Assembly: GCA_000827495.1 (NCBI GenBank)
Contig: KN817586.1
Coordinates: 88,722-152,721 of the forward strand
DNA from: Hypholoma sublateritium FD-334 SS-4
Taxonomy: Eukaryota > Basidiomycota > Agaricomycetes > Agaricales > Strophariaceae
DNA: 64,000 nt
Reading direction: 5' to 3'
Shown in pieces: positions 11,075 through 22,170 of this stretch; position 1 is the first letter of the stretch, and every line of letters starts with the position of its first letter. The notes under the pieces are model-generated. The model searched no databases, was not told where the DNA came from, and saw nothing but the letters and a program-made list of their open reading frames with translations. The translations under genes were made by a program, and so were the position numbers.

Positions 11075-11541
11075 ATGCAGATCACCATTGCGCTCATTGC
11101 TCTTCTTCCCCTCCTAACAATAGTATGGAGTGCACCCCTTGAAGAGCATGGTATTGTTTCTTTGCAGTTCTTGACCCTCATCTGCTATTTCTGATAGTGC
11201 TATTGTTAAGGACTTGCTAAGCGTCGCATATTTAACTACGAACCCGACCTCGGTAAGTCTTACCACGAATATGACAAGGGCTTTATTGACATGTAATTCT
11301 ATCCTCAGATGTGGCTGAACAGGGCGACGACACTGCAGGCAACGGAATCAATGGCGCAGCTCATGAGTTCAAGCGGCATGAGGAAAGCCTAGACGTCGAA
11401 TTTAGACGTGAGATTACTGAAAAACCGACCTCCGACCTCGTGGAGTTCAAACGCCATGATGAAAGCCCAGACGTCGAATTCAAACGCGAGAAGTTTGAAG
11501 AACCGACCACCGACCTCGTCGAGTTCAAACGCTACGAGTAA
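11075..11541 (+). CDS. secreted Kex2-processed repeat protein (candidate peptide precursor)
   Basis: Three exons (11075-11150, 11211-11252, 11309-11541) join in frame to 116 residues. The N-terminus MQITIALIALLPLLTIVWSA is a clear signal peptide, followed by a short pro-region ending LAKRR. After a spacer with IFNYEPDL the protein is a tandem repeat with dibasic sites after nearly identical ends: HEFKR, then HEESLDVEFRR, EITEKPTSDLVEFKR, HDESPDVEFKR, EKFEEPTTDLVEFKR, and a final YE. KR/RR after each unit is the pattern of Kex2 (kexin) cleavage in the Golgi, which would free 9- and 13-residue acidic peptides, all ending VEF after basic-residue trimming. This fits fungal KEP precursors, including those of ustiloxin-type peptides. 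It is not a mating pheromone: no CAAX end. An alternative intron-1 acceptor at 11196 runs into a stop, which supports the chosen one at 11210. Confidence 0.75.
11377..11532 (+). repeat. 78-bp coding tandem repeat, two full units and a decayed third
   Basis: Unit 1 is 11377-11454 and unit 2 is 11455-11532; each codes 26 residues holding one 9-residue and one 13-residue peptide plus their dibasic sites. A third unit begins at 11533 with TACGAG, but its next codon is TAA where the others have GAA. After the stop, similarity continues for some 20 nt and is then lost. Confidence 0.85.
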
Positions 11542-12490
11542 AGCCCGGGCGTTAAACAGGCGCAAATGCCACGACGATGGTGCTCTAGCCGTCGGAATTG
11601 AACCTGTGGACCTCATTGTTGACATGTAGCGCGACGAAAGCCGTGATAATTACTCTTTGCAGTATTGCTTTATGCTCATTTTGGCAGAGTTGGTAGTAAT
11701 CGATAATTTGTCTCATTTTACCCAATATATCAGGATCACACGGAAATGAACTGTCTAAAAATGATCACATTAGCAAGGCTCTTTGCGAGACAAAGAAACA
11801 CACACAGATGATGATGGGCATCGTAAGGATGAAGAATAGGATAGCGTTTGGCGCATCCACGTCACTCCGCAGCATGACTCTTGCCGCAGAAACGCTCTGT
11901 ATCTGTGATTGCTATGTAACATAAGGTTGTGGAAGGAGATGCATATGATCAAAGCGTTATGCGCGAGGAGAGACTGCGCACCAGATTTGCTATGATGCCT
12001 ATATCCACGTCCGGAACGATAGCCGTCGAACGTGTGCGAATCGTCAGGATTGCTGCGCGCCCCACACAGTCATGAAGATTGCTCCGCTCCCCGAGCAGTC
12101 AAGGGGCTCGACATAGAGGATGCGATCCAAGCACCCGGGCTGCATCAGCGCCGAGTCGTATCAACAAACCACCCGTAAACAGAATTTTGGGATTCACGGG
12201 AGAGGGACACGCACTATAGTATCCGGAAAATTCGTCGAGGCGATGACGGTGGCGCCGGCAAGTCCTTCTACGCCATCCATCTCGTTCAGGAGGCTCGTGA
12301 GTACACCTTTGTGCGTGGAGCCATTCTCTGTTCCGGTGACGTGCGCGAGGAAGCGAGAGCGTCGATTTATTCTGTGGCATGGGAGTCAGTAAGCACAAAA
12401 GAAGTAAAAATGGCGCGCAGTGGTCGCACGAAGAAGACGATTGAGGTTGCAGCAACGCGCGCCTGACAAGATGTCTCCCTTACAGCGCAC
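11542..12490. other. intergenic, nothing recognised
   Basis: Holds the decayed end of the Kex2-repeat array and then about 900 bp with small frames on both strands that match no family I know. Confidence 0.45.
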
Positions 12491-13375
12491 TCAGAAACGC
12501 CCATAAACTTGTGCAGAAGCTAATCCACCCCCAAAGCCCGCTGCCAAAGCCAAATGAAATAACGCGCCATAATATATAAATAAATTGGCAACCTCCAGCG
12601 GCTGATGGCACTTTTGAAGGAGAATGTGGATAGTATGTATAGCCTCCATTAATCTCTCATAGGTATAATCGTAGTATTCGCCAAGAGGAGTGATATCGGA
12701 CAGCTTTTCGAGACGGCTAAGGTCGAAAGACGCATCCAACAGATTTTTGATTGACTCGTATTGACAACAGCCGACCGAAAGTTCTGTAAGCTTCGGAAGT
12801 ACATCGAGCGTGAAAGTGCGGCCAGTTGGTGGGACTGCGTAAATTGTCACATCGACAAGAGTCAGATTCCGAAGGGCCAAAAAGGTGGCTAATATTACTG
12901 CGCCAATGCCTGAAACGTTGCGGAGTTCGAGAGTGGTGACAAGCGCATGGGCTGGGAAGATAACACCCAGGGGCATAAAATTGGAATGATTCAGCGCGCT
13001 GCCAGGAGGGTCCCCTTCAATACAAGTTGTGAGCGAGGCGTGGGGAGAATGATGCTTAATGTACATAAAGGGAACATTGGGGTTTCCGTCGACGCCAGGA
13101 TGGTCCGACAAGAGTGACATGAACGTATACAGGAAGGTGTAGATCGTATTGAGATATTTCGCCAGACGCGGATTCAGCTGCATTAGTCGCAGGAGCTATG
13201 TCACACGCTCTACGCTGTATATCTTGAGTTCGTTGAAGACGTGCTTCTGCGCGCGTGGGCGGAGGGCGCGGGACACAAGGGCGCAACTCTCGAGAAATGC
13301 AGGGTTGGAGAGGCCATAGTCCACGATTTCGTCCAGGAGTTCCTGTGACAAATCCGAGAATCTTGCACCCGTCAT
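12491..13375 (-). pseudogene. F-box/LRR-type protein split by an in-frame stop
   Basis: The first 59 codons, from the ATG at 13375, encode an F-box: DLSQELLDEIVDYGLSNPAF, then a CALVSRALRPRAQKHVF segment. F-box proteins recruit substrates to SCF ubiquitin ligases through Skp1. An in-frame TAG stands at 13198-13196. The same frame then stays open for about 235 codons, with leucine-rich repeat-like text (LVTTLELRNVSGIGAVILA, LRNLTLVDVTIYAVPP, VLPKLTELSVGC). Frame continuity across the stop indicates one gene with a single nonsense change. A base-call error or a very recent pseudogene would look the same; no intron can remove the stop. A start at the Met just after the stop (13183) would leave the LRR part without F-box. 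Confidence 0.7.
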
Positions 13376-15681
13376 CGTCTGAGAAGCAGGAGGAGTAGGC
13401 GGGGATGAAGCAGAGAGAAATCACAGATATGTAGGTCGCTACGTATCCGATATAAGAACAAACACCGCCATTGTTTTAAGAGCTGACCCCCGGCCACCGT
13501 TAGAACGTTCCGTGGGCAAAACGGTAAAGACATACCCCATGAACATGTGCAATACAGACACCGATGAGAATCGTGCCGCGTGTCGCGCCTTTCGGAGGAC
13601 GCTCACCATCCAGAAAAGAGAGCGGCGATGACGACGGGCGCAGGAAGTGCACCCGCTGGGCACCTTGAAGGCGTTGGCGGCAGTGGATACGTCGTGCAGA
13701 ACGAACGTCGGCACGGAGGGGAGGACGGTGCATATGAGCAGTAGACGGTGCTGGGACTGAGTACTGAGACTGTGAACAACACCGATAGTCAGGGCACGAG
13801 TTTCTGCCCGCATCCCGCATATCGTCCATCGCTAGCGACAGCGCAAGCCCTATATCCACCGCTCGTCTCCGTGTCTGATGCAGATATTCAGCTGAACGGG
13901 GGTAGGTATCGAGCAGGATATGTGCGCACCAGAGAAGAGAGTGGGTACACTCAACCCAGGGACGTTCGCCCTCACGGTCCCGAGGTCGGTAGAATGGAGA
14001 GGAGGAGACGGGAAGGTAGTTGAGCATGGGGAAGTTAGAGGCGGCACATTAGCCCAGGGGATGTTCGAGTTTCAACGTGAGCGCGCATCGCGTCGATGTT
14101 GGGCCGAAAGCCGCCGAACGCCCGTGATGCCCTCGATGGTACTATATACAGTAGTTTGAGCCAGGCCATTCTTGGCTGCCTGTTCGACAGTGGAGTTGCG
14201 CTGCAGCTGTCAATGAGCGCCAATAGTGTAGGGGAATCGTATTCGGGCTTACCTCGCTACTTGAATCTTGCTCGAATCGCATGTGCATGAATTGAAGAAG
14301 AGGTAATACGGGTTTATCCGCTCGGCGAACAAGATAATCAGCGGCGCGAGGAAATGTTGTCCTTATTGATGCCCCGGCAGAGACGGCACCGTACGGCGAG
14401 TCTAGAACGTTGATATCATTTGATCCCGGACTCATCCACCGGCGTCTCCGACCGTAATCAACCTGTATTCTCGTCTACCTCTTCCTCGTACCAGCACTGC
14501 GACAGCAGCCGGATTGACTGTGAATATCTGCACCACACGTCAGCACCGCTCACCACCTTGACCCGCTGCCCGCCAAATCCGAACCACATTCAAAAATTCG
14601 CGTGGCCACAATCATGATGCAAGAACGTCTGAAGCCTCCCCGGGCTCCGAGGTCAACGAACACCCATTCAGCCAAATTTACCCAGGTGCGTCTTGCCTCC
14701 TCCAACTCGCCTTTTGGCTCCGGTTCCACTGTCTCCTTTTCTTCTTAAATGACAATTGCTGACATCCCGCACAAGATATCGCCCGTGTTTCCTCAATTGT
14801 TAGCACAAGTGGTCCCTGCTGCATACACGCATTCAGGCACTGCGGACCTCGGCTCCCTCTCGATGCTTTGGGAAATGGTTGCCTGTGTGCACTGAACGTG
14901 AACATCCACGCTGCATTTGCCCGCTGATGCGCCAGGACACCCTCAACACTTCTGGCTCTGGTCCTGCAGTTTTTTCGAGACTCTACAACATCCACTTATA
15001 ACCTCGTGCATCGACTGTCCACTGCTCGATGCTCTCCCCTGTACACCGGGCTCGCTCGCACGTAGCTACCTTTCTCAGGTGTCACGGCTCCTGATAATCT
15101 GTGTAAAACGGGGAGCTGGGGTATTTCTGCACAGCCCACCGTATTCTTGTCGCTGCACCACGGCACCGTCTCATTTTTTCTTGTCTTCATTTCTCCCCGG
15201 ATGCGACCAGGCGAGCATGCTATGCTTTTTTGGCGTTCATCCGACTCAAAGTACGCACTACGCGTGCTGCTCTCTGCACCCTGCAACCGACGTCTGAACT
15301 ATGCATGTATGTCTTCTGAATGACAGTGAAAAGATAATCTGACTTCAGGGACAACTGGCGTGCTCGATCCTACCCGCTTTACTTTACGTTCGTGTCTCCC
15401 CTCGTGTCCATTCCCGTCACCTTTATCGATGAGATCTTCATCTAAACATCAGATATACAGTCTTCGAAGTACACGAGGTACCGTGCGCTGGCTAGGTTTC
15501 TTTCTTTCAGGGTGCTTAGTTCCGCTGTACCTCCCATCTAATGCATGTTTTTCCCCGCTATTCTTCTTTTCAATCAATAATTCACTACATGCATATGGGA
15601 TCCCAGCTTAACAATAATGCTCACTCCCAGATCCAATTCGTCCACAACTACACCAATTAACCCTTCCGAAATGACCTGCTC
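13376..15681. other. long gap without a supported gene
   Basis: Several open frames on both strands at 13439-14435 overlap each other, share no family signature and have no convincing splice joins. They might be remains of another F-box-type gene. 14450-15600 is pyrimidine-rich on the plus strand, with nothing recognisable. Confidence 0.4.
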
Positions 15682-16227
15682 CTACTTCACCCGTTGGGGG
15701 GCCCACGGATGCTTCAATTCCAGAACCGATAGCGAGAGCTTGCCGCACTCCACCATCGCGACGCGCTTCTCCATGCACCTCGTGTCCTCCCTCAGGTGCT
15801 TCCGCCACGCTCTGAGCAGATACGGCGCGCCCAGCGCGACGTCGCGCTGACAAGCCTTGCACGTCACGCTCATCTCCTCGAAGCTGTCGACCAGTGCGCA
15901 CGTCTCTAGGTATCGCTTGCGCTTTTCTATGTGCGCAGCTTTCTTCGAATCCTTGCAGCCCTTTGTGACGATGGGGAGCGGGGCGGTACGCACGGGTCTG
16001 ACGAGGGGTACGCGTTGGGGCTCCTCGGTTACAAGCTGTTCGTTGGGGGAGGACGTGGCTGCAGGCGATGATCGCGAATGATGTGGGCCCTCGGCGTGCT
16101 TCTTGAAGGGAAACGGAACGCGTCGCCGGCAAGAAATATCCGCGCTCAAATGGCCTCGCGGTACCGGAAGTCGGCCAGTGGTAGCGCATGGAGCGTGGGC
16201 TCCCGCAGGACGTGGTGCATTGGACAT
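15682..16227 (-). CDS. basidiomycete zinc-finger-like hypothetical protein
   Basis: 181 residues. The N-terminal two thirds are basic and disordered. Residues about 117-155 hold a probable zinc ribbon, VTCKACQRDVALG followed by YLLRAWRKHLREDTRC, that is C-x2-C, then W-x2-H and a final C. Similar C-x2-C...W-x-x-H...C fingers occur in many uncharacterised Agaricomycete proteins; DNA binding is plausible but unproven. A basic stretch (KKAAHIEKRKR) just before it could be a nuclear signal. The start is uncertain: an additional upstream exon is possible. Confidence 0.5.
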   Translation of the reverse strand: MSNAPRPAGAHAPCATTGRLPVPRGHLSADISCRRRVPFPFKKHAEGPHHSRSSPAATSSPNEQLVTEEPQRVPLVRPVRTAPLPIVTKGCKDSKKAAHIEKRKRYLETCALVDSFEEMSVTCKACQRDVALGAPYLLRAWRKHLREDTRCMEKRVAMVECGKLSLSVLELKHPWAPQRVK

Positions 16228-17302
16228 TGGGGGGTATGCAATCTGTGCGTGGATCTGGATGTGCGCCGTCGTCGTAGCTGGATGGGGGAGAGGTCAAAGG
16301 TTCTGAATGACCTATTGAGATTGAGCTACGTGAGATATAAAAAATGCAAAGAAAGTGTCTTTCATACCATTGTCGAACGCGTGCCACTGAGGAAACAAAG
16401 GAAAGTGCGCGTATCTATGATCTAATCTAATCTGTGGGTTTATATTGACCGTGTCATTGTAGGACGCCGAGCCGTATGGAGTACTAGCAGGCCGCCTGTC
16501 GACATAAAATCCCAGGAATATAAGTGAGAAAATTATCAAATATCAGGCTTAACTATCACGGTAGCTAAATTATCAGCAACGTAGTCAAAACATAGTGATA
16601 GAATTGGAAAGTATCCACTGCAGCCGAGAGTAGCGGAGTCTGAAGATCTGAACGTTAAAACGCGGATCGATTTGGGGTCGATGTCGAATGATTCCACTCC
16701 ACCTCCTGTTCCACGGCAGCATTTCCTGAACTTAACGTCTTGCGTAAATCACTCGGAATAGCCATCTGTCATTGACGTCCAATACTACTTACTTGCTCTA
16801 TACATACCACTCTTCGTACAACATTAACCTCGCCTGGTCGCCGCGCATTCTGCACCCTGTTGCATGACTACGCGGCGGGCAGACGATTACAGCTGTTGGA
16901 AAGCAAAGAGTGGCATGTTCCTGCTTGTACGTCCCTGCATTTGGCGTTATTTCTATTCTATTCAACAGACGATAGCCTCGATCGACCTCGTGGTCATGAG
17001 GCGACACTTCGTACATAAAATCTCTCGTTCATGAACAGCTGCGCAGCTAGGTGTCTTTACTTGAGATCTGCCTAAGGACGCGGTCGAATTTGGTGATATT
17101 GTCAGTGGTCGCCTCAGTACTACAACAAGCGTTCCTCACCTCGTTACGTCCCCGAACACATCCTCGGCGAACTACTCATCAATGATGACAGTAGCTGCTA
17201 TCCTATTTGACATATGAGAAATACGATTAATTCATTATCTTTATGATCACGTTAGGGTAGCGGCAGTCATGTATATAAACGTTCATTGAAGAGCATGCCA
17301 AG
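16228..17302. other. intergenic, nothing recognised
   Basis: About 1 kb between two minus-strand genes. I see no gene, repeat or RNA that I can support. Confidence 0.5.
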
Positions 17303-18865
17303 CTAATCGACCTCGCGTGACGGTTGGGTAGTAGTCCTACGAGCTCGTGAGGTCCAGCGCAAACACCTTATCCGACTCATTATCGATGTGCTCCGCTCCG
17401 GCGCTCCGGCAGGCTTTGGGAAAGAAAGCTGTAGTACGTCATCACGGAATATGTCACTTCCTGATGGCGAGTTGTTAAATTTGTCAGTATCGCGCAATGG
17501 AGGACGCGATTCATCTGCGAGTGTGCTTGACGCAGATGACGCGGTGCCTGATGACGGAGAGACATCTACGGGGTCTATGGAGTCGTACATGAACAGGGTG
17601 GAGTGCTCGGAATTTGTCGGGGAAGATGGGAGAATTGCCGAGGACTGAAGCTCCGGAGCAGGAGCAGGGACGGCAACTGGTAACCTTCCGACACAATCAG
17701 CATCGGTGGGTAGCTTCTGTGATCGCCGCGGGCGGATTATGGGCGTCAACAAAATGTGCGGTATCGACGGAAGTAGGCGCCTGGTGCTAGAAGGTGGCCG
17801 ACTCCCCTGCTCAGAAGGCGGTGCTTCTTCGATGGCCTTTGAGGTTGATCTCTTTGACATGCTCTGGCTCGAGTGACGCGAGACGTTCCCATTCTTCTTC
17901 TTGTACTCCTTCGCAGTGAGTGGCAGCACAACACCTTCTGCGGGAAGCCCAAGCCGCGAGAAACGTGGAGTCGTCGTGTACGCATGTTCAGTATACCATG
18001 AGTTGTCCTTGGGGGGTGTTCGAGCTACTGGGCTGCGGTGAGGAGGCGTGATTGATTTTGGCCGCGCCGGAGCGGTGATCGATCCCGATTGGGTCGGAGA
18101 CTCGGAACGGACACGCGAGCCAGACGCAGAGTTGCGCATCCGGACATCCATCGTCGTGCGTTCTCCCATCCTCAACTGGACAGCGCTTTCCGGCTGCGCG
18201 GCTGACTGGTGAGCGATTGCTGAGCCGTTCGACGTTCCAGGGAAGACCAAAGGTGTGACTTCGCGTTTGAGTGACGTTACACGTTGCCCACCGACGTCTT
18301 CGTTTTCGGTTATGGCATGAAGAGTAACCGAGGAACCAGTGGGTGCTACGTTTGCAGGCCGCGTCGAAAACAAATTTGGTTCCGAAGGTGATTTGTCCCC
18401 CAAAAGCAGAGGTTGAGAAAGGCGCCGAAGAAAAACGGACCGTGAGATACTCTGAGAACTCCTTGTGCGAGGATAAGAGTGGAGTGGGTCGGCTAAAGGG
18501 GTGGCCGATGAGATATACGAAGACGCTCTGCGCGACTCGGTGGAAGGTTGGTCTGCCACCGCAACCGAGATAGCAGGACCTGCAAGAGGCGAGGAGCGAA
18601 ATGATTTCGATTTCGGCGAGCGTAGAACTAATGAATATTCAATTGGCGTGGTCAATCTCTTTTCCCTGCCGACATGCCTGCAGCACCTGGAATTGATTCA
18701 AGGTTGTCTTCAAGCGAGGACCCGCTTTGCAACACTCCATTCCCTTGGCGCATGAACTTCTAGGGACAGAGAAAGAAATGAGTGCTGTTATGGATCCAAT
18801 TATATCGGACGTACGGCAACCTTGTGAAATTCCGACTCTCTGAGAGGCGATGTGGCATGGGACAT
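17303..18865 (-). CDS. Ser/Pro-rich basidiomycete orphan protein, paralog of the gene at 35462-37725
   Basis: Large exon 18654-17303 encodes about 450 residues, disordered and rich in Ser/Pro/Arg. Two blocks match the 35-37 kb gene: SFRSSPLAGPAIS near its start, and in the middle DNSWYTEHAYTTTPRFSRLG plus GVVLPLTAKEYKKKN. No in-frame ATG exists for the large exon, so upstream exons are needed. A plausible first exon is 18865-18821 (MSHATSPLRESEFHK), spliced to 18759; the next junction, near 18700, is weak (44-nt intron, poor donor), so the 5' end is tentative. No catalytic or membrane segments are visible. Function unknown; conserved short blocks in a disordered background suggest a scaffold or regulatory protein. 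Confidence 0.6.
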
Positions 18866-20606
18866 GGATAGATGGCGGAGGATACTTGACGGGGCGGCAG
18901 GAATGGGTGCGCCCAAGTGAATGTACTATTTATACTGACATACTTACCCGAAGAGATAGCAATCTCTGTGGCAAAGAGTCCAAACGATAAGACCAGGGGG
19001 CTGAGTTCTGGGCGCGTCGGATTCGAGTGCTCAGCGGCGAGTTAATCACCATCATGCCGTACATGCCGGGCTGTGCCGATGAGTCTCTTTTGATATTTAT
19101 TGCGATGCTTGGGTTCAGTGAGTTCACTTTTGATGTTTCCAAGAAAATATTCAACCGCCAAGTCACTGCGCTTGGAGTTCTACTGTATAGGACGATACAT
19201 TAGAAACAAAAATACCACTTGCACACCATTCATCATCGCAGACAGCGCGCTCTCGGCTGTGACTGCAGTGCTGAAGCATGTTTTCATTAGGATAAGGCAA
19301 TGGACTTTACGTTCTGTGCGGGCTAAGCTTTTTATATTTGCCGTACCCTCAGTTTCTCCTGAAGCGGCGATGCTGCAACAGGGCATCGGAGTCGATATTA
19401 TTATATTTTCAACCAGGTTCGTGATATTTTAACAAAACCTGGAAGAATAAACAACGTGTAAGGGAGCCTCTATAAACGTGTATTCAGTACATGTGCACGT
19501 TTCGGCAATACTATATTCTGTTTGATAAAAAACTCAATTTGTATAATTATGAGGGCGAATTCTGAGCCACAATCAAGCTACAATCAAGCTACAATTGGCA
19601 TAGCATGATGGTCACCTTCGGCTCGCGATAGTTACGTAACGATGACGTTACGTGTGCTCAATACAATATAAGTACTGCACCCAAACTGCACCTTATCTCC
19701 CTTGGAATCCTTCACAAGACTTCCATCCAGTCCATCAATAATTGTTCGACGTTGCTTCGATCAGCAAGTTCACGTTTGGTTGACGCAAGGTTCACGTCCA
19801 TCAAACGTCCAGTGTACTTACACTGCCAACTCCAGTTACTACACTCACGACGATGGGTGACACAGTCACATTCGACGGGTACTAGCAGTCTTCTTTTCGT
19901 TGAAACGGGTTAAAAACAGGTACTCTGAGCTCGATGGAACAGTTATCCAGATGTTTCCGCGGTGCTCCTTATCTTCTCGGGTGAGCCTCTTGAATGTGAT
20001 GTGGACGCATCGATATAGAGACCAGATAAAGGTCGATGAGTATGAGGCAGATAAGTACATTATTGTAAAGACCTCTTTTTTTTGTTTCCCATTCGCCGAG
20101 ATCCTGACAATACTAGGCGTGAGAAGTTTTTCAGAGTTGGGCATGGCGTCACCATGCCGTTGATACCCTTAGACTGAGTTGGATGAGCCACCTGCTACAG
20201 TCACACCTACGGATGTACGCTATTTCATCCACCGGCTGTGCCGGATGGGCGCTCGGGATCCGTAACATCTTCAATGGAGGGAGATCTGTGGAATTTCTGC
20301 GTAACTTAGGACCAGAGTTCTGAATAGAAACTATTGGGTATGTACAGAAATATCATTTCAAGGCTGTTCATTCTGCTCTCTTTGTGTCTCGGGAAAGTCT
20401 CGAGGGGGAGTTAATATATCTCACTAACCCAGTGCGACGATCAGATATCTTGCGAGTCTGATATCAAACATTGTTTGAATCAGCGTTGCATGAACGTTGG
20501 TTCATCGGCAATGATTTAATATGGCGGGTCTCATATATAACTACAACGGCTGTAGGATTTGCTTGATCGACTCCGCCACCTAGCTAAACGCCTTTTCATA
20601 TTTCCC
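18866..20606. other. intergenic, nothing firm
   Basis: No family recognised. A TATA-like CAATATAAGTAC at about 19662-19673 is followed by a pyrimidine-rich leader and an ATG at about 19854 whose frame ends after ten codons, so a relic gene is possible. Confidence 0.4.
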
Positions 20607-22170
20607 ATGGCCATTACAGTTATTACTATCGATGACCGCAGCCCAGAAATCAAGTACAAAGGCTTTTGGACTCAAGGAGGACGTCCTGGTGATGAATTTA
20701 ATGGAACGACTACATGGACAAATTCTGCTAAATCCATAGCAACCATACAATTCTGGGGTCAGTGCGCACGCCAAGTTCTGCGGGAGTATCAGCTAAAACC
20801 TTCCATCTGAAGGTTCACAAATTAGTGTATTTGGAACAATCCCGGCCAACGGTAGTGCCTTATCACCAACCACGTCTTACAGTATCGATAATGGAACTCC
20901 GCAGGTCGTTTCTAAGGTCCAGAATGCTGTAACGCAATTCCAACACCTGTTTTTCCAGTCCAATGATCTCCCCCCAAGTAACCATACTCTGATCATTACA
21001 AATTTGGTTCCCGGGGGATACTTCTACCTGGACTTCGTCAATATCACTAATACTACCACTACGCCTACAATGGCACCAGCAGAACTAATCAGTAGTTTTC
21101 TAACGAAATCAACTATATCAGCCTCCTCGTCAAGCTGGATTTCTGTATCGCCGACGCCATCAGTCGATCCACTTTCAAGCCCTCTCCCGACTCCCATTCC
21201 TTCGTCGTCTACTGCTCCCGGGTTAACAATCATCGATGATCGCAACCCATCTTTCTCCTACCACGGGAACTGGCAAGAAGGAAGTATGAGTTCCGATGTC
21301 GATGGAACATTTACCTGGACAAACACGAGTGGGTCCTCGGTGTTGATTTCTTTCGCAGGTAAGGACATTATACACTGAAAGCTTGAGTTGTTGGTCAGCT
21401 CAATATAATCGCAAGGCATACAGATCAATGTATACGGTTCTACTCCGAATGTAATGGATGGCTTCGCGCTAAATGCATCCTACAGTATCGACGGTATGCC
21501 GCCTCGGATATATCGTGCAGGAGAGCAACAGACTGGATTGCCTTCTCCGCAATTGCTATTCCAGTCCGATGAACTCGATTCTGGAAACCATACTCTATGT
21601 ATCGAAAATCTCACTGAGGGTGGAGATTATGTCCTTGACTATGCTGCCATTTCTGTCGGAAATTTCACACTATCGCCCTCACTCAGTGCCGCAAATTCGG
21701 CCGCTACGTCAGTAGAAACATCAATGACACCAATTGCAGCAAGTTCTACGTCCACCAGCTCGTCCGAAACCGGTCCAATTGTTGGTGGGGTGATAGGCGG
21801 ATTAGGTCTCATTGCACTCCTCGTCATCGGAAGCTTGATATTAAAGAGATGTAGAAAGGGCTGGAAAGAAGAGATGGTTACGAGCAGAAATTCCGGTGAG
21901 CGGTAAAAATTTACTATTTTGCATCTAGTCTCATGCTCGTCCCCGAATGCCACGGCAGTTCAAAAGACATTGGCCGTTACTCCGCCTTCCGAGGCTGCAT
22001 CTTCCATGTCCGAATATAAATCAGAGACGGGATCAGCTACCGGAAAGTCGCGGTACCTCCGGGTTCAGACAGCTTCGTATCAGTCAACAGTATCAGCCGT
22101 ATCCTCTGGCCTGGAATATATAGATGATCCCTCTGGAAGCACGTACTTGGAGATGCGACGTGGTATTTAG
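20607..22170 (+). CDS. single-pass membrane protein with two tandem DDR-type ectodomains
   Basis: Four exons (20607-20757, 20813-21358, 21416-21895, 21959-22170) encode 462 residues. Two ectodomain copies can be aligned: ITIDDRSPEIKYKGFW ... FNGTTTWTN ... GSQISVFG ... SYSIDNGTPQ ... LFFQSNDL, and IIDDRNPSFSYHGNW ... DGTFTWTNTSG ... GIQINVYG ... SYSIDGMPP ... LLFQSDEL. A Ser/Thr-rich linker separates them and another precedes the helix GPIVGGVIGGLGLIALLVIG, followed by a basic stop-transfer KRCRKGWKEE and a Ser-rich cytoplasmic tail. Both copies are interrupted by an intron at the same point (before the I-x-V-F/Y-G strand), so the duplication was genomic. The fold is probably a carbohydrate-binding-like beta sandwich; that and a wall-sensing role are inference. 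Confidence 0.8.

Noticed and set aside
13439..14435. Overlapping frames that could be another F-box type gene
   Set aside because: No F-box, LRR text or consistent splice joins could be found.
14917..15297. 126-codon plus-strand frame
   Set aside because: Cys/Ser/Leu text typical of pyrimidine-rich noncoding DNA; no signature.
20559..20606. Upstream extension of the two-ectodomain membrane protein
   Set aside because: It starts with TTG, not ATG; the ATG at 20607 fits the family start.
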